Positions 51,720-60,272 of a DNA stretch of 64,000 nt are shown one piece after another; position 1 is the stretch's first letter, and each line of letters opens with the position of its first letter. Source of the stretch: Chitinophaga sedimenti (lineage in GTDB: Bacteria > Bacteroidota > Bacteroidia > Chitinophagales > Chitinophagaceae); the NCBI RefSeq assembly GCF_023156195.1, contig NZ_JAKUKA010000001.1, positions 4,712,001 to 4,776,000 of the forward strand. Reading direction: 5' to 3'. The notes under the pieces are model-generated. The model saw only the letters and a list, made by a program, of their open reading frames with translations. It had not been told where the DNA came from and searched no databases. The position numbers were made by a program, and so were the translations under genes.

Positions 51720-53434
51720 TTATAACATTGAAAAATACTCTGCCAGCGGGCCAAGCGCTAATGCCGGGAAAAAGGCCAGCGCGGCGATGATGGCAATTAC
51801 CGCGAACGTCATCGCGCCAAAGGTGATGGTATCGGTGCGCAACGTTCCGGCAGATTCCGGCACAAACTTCTTCTGCGCCAGGAGGCCTGCAATAGCCACC
51901 GGACCGATAATGGGCAGATAACGCGACAGGATCAGCACAAAGCCGGTACTGATATTCCAGAAAAGATTATTATCTGTTAATCCCTCGAAACCGGACCCGT
52001 TGTTGGCGCTGGCCGAAGTGTACTCATACAGCATTTCGGAAAAACCGTGGTAACCGGGATTATTGAGCCAGTTTCCCGGCGGGGTTGCCCATGCTGCGCC
52101 TATGCCGCGGGACAGTACATAAGAAGAAAGAGCTGTACCGGATAATATTAGGAACGGGTGAAGTAACGCGACAATAGCTGCAATTTTCACTTCCCGGGCT
52201 TCCACCTTATGGCCCATCAGCTCTGGCGTACGTCCTACCATTAACCCGGCAATAAACACGGTGATGATTATAAAGATGAAATAGTTGAGTATACCTACAC
52301 CACAACCGCCATAAAAGGCGTTGGTCATCATAGCGAGCAGCTGCATCATTCCACTGATAGGCATAGTGCTGTCGTGGAAGCCGTTTACAGACCCGGTAGA
52401 GATAACAGTGGTAATGATACTCCAATATCCGGTGGCCGCAGGTCCGAACCGCACTTCTTTGCCTTCCATGGCTCCCGTTGGTTGCGCTATACCCATTCGG
52501 GCAATTAATGGATTACCGTTAATTTCTGATATAATCGTCGGAATGACCAAACAGAGAAATCCCGCGGTCATTACACCGAAAATTATCCACGCAAACTTCC
52601 GACGCCTGATAAAAAAGCCGAATGCAAAAATCATAGCCAGCGGAATAATAGTCTGTGCCACCATTTCGGTGATATTGGTAAGGTAGTTGGGATTTTCCAG
52701 CGGATGCGCGGAGTTAGTACCGTAGTAACCACCTCCATTTGTACCAAGATGTTTAATGGCTACAAATCCGGCCACTGGTCCACGCGACACATTCACCGTA
52801 TCCCCTGTACAGATACATATTGTCCCTTAGGTGCATAACTCGCCGGCATCCCGTTAAAAACAAAAATGATTGCCAGTACTATCGATATGGGGAGCAATAT
52901 GCGGGTGATCGACTTCGTAAAAAAGACCCAGAAGTTACCCAACTTTACCGTTGTCTTTTCTTTCAGCGCTTTAAACACAACCACCAGTGCTGCCATGCCT
53001 GTAGCAGCGCTCACAAACTGAAGGAATGCTAACACGAAAATCTGCGTAAGATAAGTTACCCCTGTTTCACCCGAATAGTGTTGGAGGTTACAGTTCACCA
53101 AAAAGCTAATCGCTGTATTAAAAGCCAGGTCCGGTGTTTGGGCGGGGTTCCCATCCGGGTTCAAGGGCAATTTGTCCTGGAACAATAACATTACAAAAGC
53201 GTATACCAACCAAACCATATTGATCGTCAACAACGCTTTCAGATGTTGCTTCCAGGTCATTTCCTCATCGGGATTTATCCCGGAGATTTTATAAATCCCT
53301 TTTTCAACCGGTGTGAGAAAGTCCATCCAATTTTTTTGCCCCAGGTATACTTTTGCAATGTACTTGCCTAACGGTATGGAAATAAGTACCGTGAGAATGA
53401 ATATTAATAATATCCCTGCTAGTTCTGTATTCAT
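51720..53434 (-). CDS. kdpA: K+-transporting ATPase subunit A (frameshifted)
   Basis: About 570 residues, ten membrane helices. The potassium-selectivity loops are visible: 'LVNCNLQHYSGETG', 'KHLGTNGGGYYGTNSAHPLE', 'NAFYGGCGVGILNYF' and 'TSASANNGSGFEGL'. The frame changes near 52795, where 'YVSVQGDTVNVSRGP' is restored. KdpA is the K+ channel-like subunit of KdpFABC in the inner membrane. kdpF lies 14 bp upstream. Confidence 0.95.
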
Positions 53435-53448
53435 GGTAGGTCAGCGTT

Positions 53449-53529
53449 TTAAAATTTTTCCGGTTTCAGTAAGACATAGATCATATAGCCGAAAACCAGA
53501 ATCGAAAGAATAAATAATGCGGTCATCAT
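53449..53529 (-). CDS. kdpF: KdpF small membrane subunit
   Basis: 26 residues, MMTALFILSILVFGYMIYVL followed by LKPEKF. One membrane helix and a C-terminal 'LLKPEKF' are the hallmarks of KdpF, the small stabilising peptide of the Kdp pump. It precedes kdpA by 14 bp and follows another tiny membrane ORF by 3 bp. Confidence 0.88.
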   Translation of the reverse strand: MMTALFILSILVFGYMIYVLLKPEKF

Positions 53530-53532
53530 GTT

Positions 53533-53616
53533 TTAAATTTTTTCGAAGTAATCGACGGTTTTGAAAAAGATTACAAAGCAGCCAAGTGCTGCGGCAATCA
53601 GAATAATAGTCAGCAT
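53533..53616 (-). CDS. 27-residue membrane peptide in the kdp operon
   Basis: MLTIILIAAALGCFVIFFKT ending in VDYFEKI: a single hydrophobic helix with a short charged tail, 3 bp before kdpF and 5 bp after the preceding gene. It has a similar size and topology to KdpF but a different sequence. It may be an additional small subunit or regulator of the pump; no function is known to me. Confidence 0.6.
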   Translation of the reverse strand: MLTIILIAAALGCFVIFFKTVDYFEKI

Positions 53617-53621
53617 AGTTT

Positions 53622-53948
53622 TTATATTTGATGATATTGGATGCGTACTTGTTGTAACGGCAGCGGCAACAGACCCTGGAGCGATTGCTTATGCGTATCG
53701 ACCAATGGAGAAATGCCATAGATGTACACGTTTTCAATCGCGTTTTTTAACAGGCCGCTACCGTTGCGATATAACACGCCGGCCACGCGAAAACAGCGGC
53801 CGGCTTCCTGTAGCTGCCCCTTTTTCACGAGGGCGCTGGTATATTCCATAAAAGCATGTATCACTTTGGATACGGAGTGGCCACAGGCGGCGGTGAATGC
53901 CGGCAGCTGCTGGCGAATAAGTTCCGGGATGCGTTCGTCGGGTATCAT
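53622..53948 (-). CDS. Kdp-linked conserved protein, paralogue of the 54661-55017 gene
   Basis: 108 residues from the ATG at 53948 (MIPDERIPELIRQQLPAFTA), no signal or membrane segment, all-helical. The core 'GQLQEAGRCFRVAGVLYRNG' aligns with 'GDYALAGRCMQLVGRLYERG' of the gene at 54661-55017, followed in both by '..A.EN/EH.Y....S.L'. The two are tandem paralogues around a GNAT gene within the kdp operon. Function unknown; the conserved Cys in GRC is notable. Confidence 0.65.
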   Translation of the reverse strand: MIPDERIPELIRQQLPAFTAACGHSVSKVIHAFMEYTSALVKKGQLQEAGRCFRVAGVLYRNGSGLLKNAIENVYIYGISPLVDTHKQSLQGLLPLPLQQVRIQYHQI

Positions 53949-54020
53949 GATGTTTCGATTTGTGCTGGATAAGCCATCCAGATGCCAATGTGCCAACAAA
54001 AAGCACTAAGCACCTGGCTA

Positions 54021-54659
54021 TCAATAGTTAATAACTTTTTTGAGTGATAATTTCCGGTTGGCGGAAACCACCCACCCTTCAGAAACGGAAGGGTGGTTTT
54101 CAAAATCCGCATGGTACATTTCTTTCGGCGGCTCAAATAACATGGCCGTACAAAGACAGTTTTTAAACTGTTTGCTCTCCAGGATACCATAGTTCACACA
54201 GCTTTTACAACCGTTCCAGAACGCTGCATCGTGGGTAATATCATCAAAGGCGACAGGCTCGTAACCCAGGCGACTATTGATTTTCATCACGGCCGCACCA
54301 GTGGTGATGCCAAATAATTTCGCCTGCGGGTACAGGAACCGGCATAGTTCAAACAGGCGTTGTTTCAGTTGCACGGCCACACCCAATCCGCGGAAGGCGG
54401 GTGGTACAATAAGACCACTGTTGCTCACAAAGCGGCCCTGCTCATACACTTCCAGGTACGTAAAGCCGGCCCATACCCCTTTTTTGGTAAAGGCAATCAC
54501 CGCCTTCCCCTGCAATATTTTCTGCTTAATGGCTTCGGGATCGCGTTTGCTGATGCCCGTGCCGCGCGCTTTGGCGCTGGATTCCATTTCGGCCACAATG
54601 GGTAATGCAAAGTCAATGTCGGCCGCAGTGGCGATGCGGACGGTTATGTCGGTTTCCAT
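54021..54659 (-). CDS. GNAT acetyltransferase with C-terminal Cys cluster
   Basis: Intact 212 residues. The acetyl-CoA site is 'GLIVPPAFRGLGVAVQLKQR'; 'MESSAKARGTGISKRDPEAI' and 'VMKINSRLGYEPVAFDDITH' match the Bacteroidota acetyltransferase that is usually encoded beside argininosuccinate synthase and is thought to make N-acetylated arginine precursors. 'WNGCKSCVNYGIL' and 'KNCLCTAML' give four cysteines that could bind metal. Its presence inside a kdp operon is unusual. It overlaps nothing but is only 1 bp from the upstream gene, so it is co-transcribed. Confidence 0.78.
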   Translation of the reverse strand: METDITVRIATAADIDFALPIVAEMESSAKARGTGISKRDPEAIKQKILQGKAVIAFTKKGVWAGFTYLEVYEQGRFVSNSGLIVPPAFRGLGVAVQLKQRLFELCRFLYPQAKLFGITTGAAVMKINSRLGYEPVAFDDITHDAAFWNGCKSCVNYGILESKQFKNCLCTAMLFEPPKEMYHADFENHPSVSEGWVVSANRKLSLKKVINY

Positions 54660-54660
54660 C

Positions 54661-55017
54661 CTAACTAAGTTTTAGTTGTTCGTTGATAAACATCCGGTAC
54701 AGGTGCGAAGGGATGATCGAGTATAATTTGACGCGCTGCGCTGCATCCTTTAAGGGTAGCGCAGATATCATGGGCATGAAGTAATGCTCCACCGCGTATT
54801 GTACTTTGGTGTTGCCACGTTCGTACAACCGTCCCACCAGCTGCATGCAGCGGCCCGCCAGGGCGTAGTCGCCGCGGTTCACCTGCCGGCAGGTGTAGGT
54901 GGTTAAACAACTCATGGTTTCGTAAATGTGAAACACCGCGGGAAACTGGCGCAATGGTTTGCACAGTTCTGGCAGCGCATCTTCTATCATGGCCGGCACT
55001 TCATATTGATTGATCAT
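54661..55017 (-). CDS. Kdp-linked conserved protein, paralogue of the 53622-53948 gene
   Basis: 118 residues from the ATG at 55017 (MINQYEVPAMIEDALPELCK). All-helical, soluble; 'GDYALAGRCMQLVGRLYERG' and 'VQYAVEHYFMPMISALPL' correspond to the same positions in the downstream paralogue. It lies 5 bp after a small membrane-protein gene and 1 bp before the GNAT gene. Function unknown. Confidence 0.65.
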   Translation of the reverse strand: MINQYEVPAMIEDALPELCKPLRQFPAVFHIYETMSCLTTYTCRQVNRGDYALAGRCMQLVGRLYERGNTKVQYAVEHYFMPMISALPLKDAAQRVKLYSIIPSHLYRMFINEQLKLS

Positions 55018-55022
55018 ATTAT

Positions 55023-55166
55023 TTAAAAAATTTTGATGAGCAATTGCGCGATAAGCGATACAATAAACAGCGACGCCAGCAGGTAATACATGATGTAAGG
55101 ATGCTTTGGCGCCGGTTGGTATCGCGGCCTTAAGTAACGCGGCCGCATCATCAGTTTCGGTTTCAT
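55023..55166 (-). CDS. Small single-helix membrane protein, first gene of the kdp operon
   Basis: 47 residues from the ATG at 55166: a basic N-terminal part (MKPKLMMRPRYLRPRYQPAP) followed by a helix 'YIMYYLLASLFIVSLIAQLL' and IKIF. The frame is open further upstream to 55223, but that part overlaps the promoter region. It precedes the next gene by 5 bp. No family recognised. Confidence 0.5.
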   Translation of the reverse strand: MKPKLMMRPRYLRPRYQPAPKHPYIMYYLLASLFIVSLIAQLLIKIF

Positions 55167-55178
55167 GATCGTAACGTT

Positions 55179-55193
55179 TGCGGGTATATGCCA
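55179..55193 (-). promoter_or_regulatory. Weak candidate sigma-54 site before the kdp operon
   Basis: The minus strand reads TTTTGGCATATACCCGCAAA. TGGCA and GCA resemble the -24/-12 elements, but the GG-to-GC spacing is 9 nt rather than the required 10; one more C in the CCC run would fix it. A sigma-54-dependent activator is encoded nearby, which is the main reason to note it. Confidence 0.22.
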
Positions 55194-55262
55194 AAAGGTA
55201 TTCCGGGGCCGTTTTCGGGGCATTATTAATTACTAATCAAACACTTACGGTTATCGGCAACA

Positions 55263-55296
55263 AAAAACACCATGCAGAAATTGCATGGTGTTTTTC
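55263..55296. terminator. Strong hairpin terminator
   Basis: Perfect 14-bp stem AAAAACACCATGCA / TGCATGGTGTTTTT with loop GAAAT. It can act in both directions. It may have ended the NtrC-type regulator transcript before the IS element was inserted between them. Confidence 0.75.
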
Positions 55297-55375
55297 ATTT
55301 TAACAGGGTGAGATCAGCAGCAGCTTTACTATCGGCCGCCGTTGGGTCACTCACATCAACGGCCGGTACTATATT

Positions 55376-55441
55376 CACCATCTTCTCCACCTCTTCACCA
55401 TGCTTTCACCATGTCTTCACCATGCTTTGAGGATGCTTTGA
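55376..55441. repeat. Tandem tract of 11-bp units
   Basis: Six adjoining 11-bp units: CACCATCTTCT, CCACCTCTTCA, CCATGCTTTCA, CCATGTCTTCA, CCATGCTTTGA, GGATGCTTTGA. The period is exactly 11 from 55376 to 55441. The unit resembles that of the tract at 40153 (CATCCTTCGCT). No open frame covers it. The remaining stretch 55442-55680 shows no gene; it is A+T-rich with a long T-run near 55640. Confidence 0.7.
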
Positions 55442-55700
55442 GCCATTTTGGTAAAATGCTATCACTGCTCGAAATTTTCTCCATCCTGGCAAACTTTTTC
55501 TCCATTCCGGCAAATTTTCCGGGGAGCAGCGGGGGTATCTTTGTGTAGTTGATAGTAGTAAAATCGCCCGAAATGAGTGACCTTTAGGTTTGTGAAAAGA
55601 AACAAAAGAGAAGATATTATTACTATTACTACTATAACTTTTTTTTTTTTGGTTCTTTTTTCTTTTTGTGAATTAACACGCAGATTGTGGATAACTGTAA

Positions 55701-55790
55701 GGTCAACCGGACTACGGCAGGCACTTTTAGAGTGACAAGGGTAAAACCCAGGTTGTGTTTTAATCCTGCCGTAGCCTGGTTTGAACAAAA
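55701..55790 (+). ncRNA. Candidate IS110 bridge RNA
   Basis: Upstream of the IS110 transposase, 55707-55721 (CCGGACTACGGCAGG) pairs with 55765-55779 (CCTGCCGTAGCCTGG): 13 Watson-Crick pairs, one G-T and one mismatch, extended by AA/TT. Inside lie two small hairpins, CACT/AGTG (722-725, 731-734) and GGGT/ACCC (739-742, 746-749). IS110-group elements carry a structured non-coding RNA in the 5' untranslated end that guides recombination; position and fold fit. Loop guide sequences cannot be assigned without the element ends. Confidence 0.5.
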
Positions 55791-55903
55791 CCCAAATAGA
55801 AAATAAACGTAGAGCTTATTAAAGGTCTAGGGAAAGTTCAAACTGGTTGATCTCACTGGCTTTATTCATGGATCTTCGCGGGTCCCCAAAAGAAACAAAA
55901 CCA

Positions 55904-56924
55904 ATGAGTGTAAAATTCGTTCATTTTGCCGGAATAGATGTATCCAAGAGCAAAATAGATATCTGTGTGCTGCTGTCAGGTGATGTAAAGTACCCTACAG
56001 CAACTGCTTTGAACAAAGCAATAAAGGATTTGCTGACATGAAAAAGTGGCTTCGCAGTCTGATGGGCAACGCTATCAAAAAGTTATTGATCTGTATTGAG
56101 AATACAGGGCATTATAATGAGGCCGTTGTTCATTACCGGACAGCCAGCAAATAGCCGTGAGTCTGGAAAATGCCGCTAATATCAAAAGGAGCATCCGCGA
56201 TATCCGTAAGAAAAGCGATCCCAAAGATGCATTAGACATCGCTCGTTATGCTAAGCATCATAGTGATGAGTTGCAGCTATGGAAAAAACCCATATCAGTA
56301 ATCACCACACTTAAGCAACTACTGGCACAGCGTCGGAGATTACTGAGTGTATTAAAGGCCCTCAAACAGCCATTGGAAGAGAAAGCCTTCTATGACTGGA
56401 GTGGCGTTCCTAAAACCACAGCATACACAGCGGGCATACAGGGCCTTGAACTCGATCTTAAACGAATCAATGAGGACATCGCCCAACTGGTTAAGGAGGA
56501 CGCCCAAATGCGCCGTCAGGTCAGCTTGATCACCAGCGTTCCTTCTGTAGGGCCTATCACCGCTTATCACCTCATCTGCTACACCGATGGATTTAAGCAA
56601 GTGAAATCGGGCAAACAGCTAGGTAGTTATTGTGGCGTTGTTCCATTTGAACGACGAAGCGGCAGCAGCGTGCGAAAGCCTGCCAGGGTCAGTCATTTAG
56701 CTAATAGAGTGCTTAAAAGCCTCCTGCACATGTGTGCCCTGACAGCCACCAAAATGAAAAACAGCTTTGGGGATTATTTTCGGAGAAAAATAGCCGAAGG
56801 AAAACACAAGATGCTTGTTATAAACGCTTTAAGAAACAAAATCGTCCTAACTATAACAGCCGTTGTACAAAAACAGACGAGGTTCGATAAAAATTATATC
56901 TACCAAAATTTGCAAAAACCATAG
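55904..56924 (+). CDS. IS110 family transposase (two frameshifts)
   Basis: About 340 residues when rejoined. The RuvC-like DEDD domain shows 'FAGIDVSKSKIDICV' (first D), 'LICIENTGHYNEAVVHY' (E) and 'KKSDPKDALDIARYAKHH' (D..D). The C-terminal Tnp20 domain has 'LITSVPSVGPITAYHLICYT' and 'CGVVPFERRSGSSVR' with the expected catalytic Ser region. Frames change near 56036 and 56135. Start chosen at 55904 (MSVKFVHFAGID); an upstream in-frame ATG at 55847 is less likely. If the two frame changes are real, this copy is inactive. Confidence 0.85.
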
Positions 56925-56965
56925 AAAACACAACGGCGGCTGAAGAAAGAGAAAAAGGTGGCTAA

Positions 56966-58309
56966 CTAAGCGTGAATATTATACTCTTTGATTTTGTTGT
57001 ATAACGTGGTAAGACCAATATCGAGCAGTTCGGCGGCTTTGGTCTTGTTGCCTTTCGTGTGTTGCAGGGTTTTAATGATGTGTTGCTTCTCCACATCGGC
57101 GAGTTTGAAACTGCTGCCCGCACCAGGGTGCTGCTCCCAGTGAAAATCGATAGGCAGGTCTACCGGCTCCAGCGTAGCGCCTTCGGCCAATATGATCGCG
57201 CGCTCGATCACGTTGCGCAACTCGCGGATGTTGCCTTTCCAGTGGTGGTGCTGCAATGCTGTGAGGAATGGCTCGCTCATGGCCTCCACACGCTTGTTCA
57301 GTTTGGGCGATAAAGTGGCCATGAAATACGCGGCCAGTGTGGGTATATCTTTACGCCGCTCGTTCAGCGACGGCAATTTAATCGTGAACGACGACAAGCG
57401 GTAAAACAGGTCAGCACGGAAATGGCCCGCTTCTATTTCGGCTTCCAGGTTGCGGTTGGTGGCGGCAATGATGCGGATGTCTACCTTCACGGGTTTAGCG
57501 TCGCCTACCTTGTAAAACTCGCGGGTTTCGAGTACCCGTAACAGCTTGGCCTGCAGCTCCATGGGCATTTCGCCGATCTCGTCGAGGAAGATGGTGCCTT
57601 TGTTCGCTTCTTCCAGAAAGCCCGTACGGTCTTTATTGGCGCCGGTAAACGCGCCGGCCTTGTAGCCGAACAATTCGCTCTCCAACAGTTCTTTGCCGAT
57701 GGCGCTGCAGTTTACTGCTACAAAAGGTTGCGTACGCCGCTCGTTGCCCTGGTGAATACTTTGCGCAAACACCTCTTTACCTGCGCCGGTTTCGCCGAGC
57801 AGCAACACGGTTACATCGGTCGCTGCTACTTTTTGTGCCAGCGCTATGGCCGATTTAATTTCCGGGCTCTGACCAATAATATTATCGAAGCCGTACTTGC
57901 CGGAAATCTTTTTCTCCAGCGCCTTTACACGGAATTGCAGCAGGGCTTTGTCCATCGCCTTGCTCACGAGGGGAATAATGCGGTTGTTGTCGTCGCCCTT
58001 GGTAATATAATCAAACGCACCGTTACGGATGGCCTGCACGCCATCGGGGATGTTACCGTAAGCAGTTAATACGATGATTTCTGTTTCTGGATACTTATGG
58101 CGAAGCTCTGCGACCATTTCTACGCCGTTAGCGTCGGGCAGCTTAACGTCGGATAAAATCACCTGCACTTCTTCGCGCTCCAGCAACCGATGCGCATTGC
58201 GCCCATTGGCGGCTTCCAGCACCTGGTAGCCTTCGAGGGCAAGCAGGCGGCCCATCAGTTTACGTAATTGCTCTTCGTCGTCGATAATGAGAATAGTGCC
58301 TTTAGCCAT
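56966..58309 (-). CDS. NtrC-family sigma-54-dependent response regulator
   Basis: Intact 447 residues. Receiver with phospho-Asp in 'VQVILSDVKLPDANG' (about residue 54), AAA+ domain with Walker A 'LLGETGAGKEVFAQSIHQ', the sigma-54 contact 'ELFGYKAGAFTGA', Walker B 'GTIFLDEIGEM', and a C-terminal Fis-type helix-turn-helix ('KTKAAELLDIGLTTLYNKIK'). It lies on the same strand upstream of the kdp operon with only the IS between, and no KdpE is present, so it is the likely partner of the split KdpD kinase. That link is inferred from context. Confidence 0.93.
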   Translation of the reverse strand: MAKGTILIIDDEEQLRKLMGRLLALEGYQVLEAANGRNAHRLLEREEVQVILSDVKLPDANGVEMVAELRHKYPETEIIVLTAYGNIPDGVQAIRNGAFDYITKGDDNNRIIPLVSKAMDKALLQFRVKALEKKISGKYGFDNIIGQSPEIKSAIALAQKVAATDVTVLLLGETGAGKEVFAQSIHQGNERRTQPFVAVNCSAIGKELLESELFGYKAGAFTGANKDRTGFLEEANKGTIFLDEIGEMPMELQAKLLRVLETREFYKVGDAKPVKVDIRIIAATNRNLEAEIEAGHFRADLFYRLSSFTIKLPSLNERRKDIPTLAAYFMATLSPKLNKRVEAMSEPFLTALQHHHWKGNIRELRNVIERAIILAEGATLEPVDLPIDFHWEQHPGAGSSFKLADVEKQHIIKTLQHTKGNKTKAAELLDIGLTTLYNKIKEYNIHA

Positions 58310-58353
58310 GTACAGAAAGATATGCAGGCAAAGGTAAGTGAAGTAAGGGCAAA

Positions 58354-58376
58354 CAAAAAAGGGGCTTAAAGCCCCC
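58354..58376 (-). terminator. Terminator of the 58490 gene
   Basis: GGGGCT-TAA-AGCCCC hairpin (58361-58375), followed on the minus strand by TTTTTT, 110 bp past the stop of the four-helix membrane protein and just upstream of the regulator gene. Confidence 0.65.
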
Positions 58377-58489
58377 GTTCCGGCGATTACACACTTTTCT
58401 GGTTAAAGAGGTTTCCGTAAATTTTTCACAACGATGGGGGAACGGGGGCTTTGGTTTTTCCAGGATTGGGTCAAACAAAGATTTTATGA

Positions 58490-58978
58490 CTATGTCCGTT
58501 TTTCAGTTTTCTGGTTCCGTTTAACGGAGATGGCGCCAATGATGGATGCCAGCGTACCCAGGATGCCGTTAATAAACAACACATTACCAAAGAGGAATAT
58601 CCAAAAACCTTCGCGTTTATACGGACTGGTATCGCTTAACTGATTACCGTCGGAAGGCACGCCCGCTGTACCATTAGGCTCCATAATCAGGTGAAACACG
58701 ATCGTAAATACCGATACAATGATCACCGCCCATAGTGTGGTATGCAACCCCATCTTAACCAGCGATGGGATAGACGCACCACCACCTTTCACCCGGTTGT
58801 AGTGGATTACCGAGAACAGGACGCCCGGGAACAATACCAGGTGCACGAAGTAGCCTGTCCAAAGGTTAGCCGCATAATTTGTCAGGTAAAAGATAACCGT
58901 AAAAACGATCGAAACTGCTGCGATCGTAATACCGTAAATAGGCGTCAGTCTTGGCTGTGAGTGATGTACTGTTTGCAT
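58490..58978 (-). CDS. Four-helix membrane protein, DUF4199-like
   Basis: Intact 162 residues with four hydrophobic segments (about 15-35, 40-60, 75-98 and 127-150). 'YGITIAAVSIVFTVIFYLTN' and 'FPGVLFSVIHYNRVKGG' resemble DUF4199 proteins common in Bacteroidota; the assignment is tentative. The C-terminus is basic (KRNQKTEKRT). Function unknown. Confidence 0.6.
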   Translation of the reverse strand: MQTVHHSQPRLTPIYGITIAAVSIVFTVIFYLTNYAANLWTGYFVHLVLFPGVLFSVIHYNRVKGGGASIPSLVKMGLHTTLWAVIIVSVFTIVFHLIMEPNGTAGVPSDGNQLSDTSPYKREGFWIFLFGNVLFINGILGTLASIIGAISVKRNQKTEKRT

Positions 58979-59009
58979 AGCCTTTCTGTTTTAAGGTGAA
59001 ACGAATACG

Positions 59010-59177
59010 CTAGGAATGTTTCCGTACCCTGTGTTCCCTGCGGAACATCTTACGCTGCAAATCGCCTTCGTCCAGGGCCGCCGTTCTTTTCTTTTGTAGT
59101 ACCGCAGCGCCGATAACTGCTATCGCCGCGGCGGCTGCCAAGCCGCTCCACAACACGGTCTTCTGTTGTTTGTTCAT
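59010..59177 (-). CDS. Small single-helix membrane protein
   Basis: 55 residues from the ATG at 59177: MNKQQKTVLWSGLAAAAAIA then VIGAAVLQKK, one membrane helix and a basic tail (KMFRREHRVRKHS). The topology is like YtxH/stress-associated small proteins, but no family can be named. Confidence 0.5.
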   Translation of the reverse strand: MNKQQKTVLWSGLAAAAAIAVIGAAVLQKKRTAALDEGDLQRKMFRREHRVRKHS

Positions 59178-59221
59178 AGCGCTTTTGCTTATACCCTCAT
59201 TATTCCAACTTCCGCGCCATT

Positions 59222-60203
59222 TCAATTCCGGTCCATACTTTTCACAATCGCCTTCAAATCATTCTTTTGTTTATGGATATCTTTCCACAGATCGCCGACT
59301 TTTTCAGCCGTTTCGGCATGTTTCCGATGTGAAAATCTTCGAGGCGAAGCTTACCGTTTACCTCTTCCCAACGCAGCGGGGCCGATACGGTGGCTCCGGG
59401 CTTTGGTCGTACAGAGTAAGGCGCAGCCACGGTTTGGCCGAAGCTGTTCTGTAAATAATCGATGTATACCTTGTTTTTCCGCTGCGCTTTCGCCCGCACA
59501 ATACTGGTTACCTTTGGCATTCGTGCGTGCGCTTCCGTAGCCACATGCTGCGCAAAAAGCGGCACACCTCATATTCGTATTTTGCGGCCACCGGTATATA
59601 AATATGAATGCCGGATGAGCCCGAGGTTTTCACATAACTCTTTACTTCCATCTCTTCCAGTATTTCATGAATGCATAAAGCCGTTTCTATTACATATTTA
59701 AAACTGATGCCTTCCGGATCAAGGTCCAGCACGATATAATCGGGGTTATCCAGCTTGCTGGTGCGCGACAGCCAGGGATTGAGCTCTATGCAGCCCAGGT
59801 TGGCCATATAAGCCAGTGTTGCCGCGTTATTGCACACCAGGTAATCCACCACTTTACCGGTAGAACTGGCCAGGATGGGAACCGTTTTTAGCCAGTCGGG
59901 GCTTGTTTTAAGATCCAGATCTTTCTGATAGAAGCTAACGCCGTTTATGCCGTTGGGGAAGCGGTGTAGAGACAAAGGCCTGTCTTTCAGGTGGGGCAGC
60001 AGCACATCCGCTACCTCCGGGTAGTAGGCTACCAGTTCGCCCTTCGTAATCTCATCTTCCGGCCAGTAAATTTTTTCCTGGTTGGTTAATTGCACGGGGT
60101 GACCGTTCAGTTTGACGGTAACATCCTTTTTCCGCGTTTGGGTTTCCTGTTCCATATTCATCTTTTTATCGGTTACGGGTTTTCTGCTGTGGGTTAAATT
60201 CAT
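59222..60203 (-). CDS. LigD-type DNA polymerase/primase domain protein (two frameshifts)
   Basis: About 327 residues, only the polymerase (PrimPol) domain of LigD. 'LTNQEKIYWPEDEITKGELV', 'YYPEVADVLLPHLKDRPLSL', 'FPNGINGVSFYQKD' and the catalytic 'DYIVLDLDPEG' (two Asp) are clear; 'SGSSGIHIYIPV' is the conserved SGxxGxH. Frames change near 59540 and 59320; the end reads 'VGDLWKDIHKQKNDLKAIVK'. It fills gaps during non-homologous end joining. No ligase or phosphoesterase domain is attached, so a ligase must be elsewhere. Ku lies 69 bp upstream. Confidence 0.88.
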
Positions 60204-60272
60204 AATGTATAATCGCTACTCTTACGAGTAGTCTTAATCCCCACCCTGTGGAATTGTTTCTACAAGACTTTG

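Larger units (their letters stand above)
55680..56950 (+). mobile_element. IS110-family insertion sequence
   Basis: Transposase gene with a 5' structured non-coding part, as usual for IS110 elements. No terminal inverted repeats are evident, which is normal for this family, so both ends are approximate: the left end lies somewhere between 55560 and 55700, the right end between the transposase stop (56924) and the stop of the regulator gene (56966). Confidence 0.65.

Noticed and set aside
55630..55660. Long T-run as a terminator
   Set aside because: No stem precedes the T-run; it is simple A+T-rich sequence near the likely IS left end.
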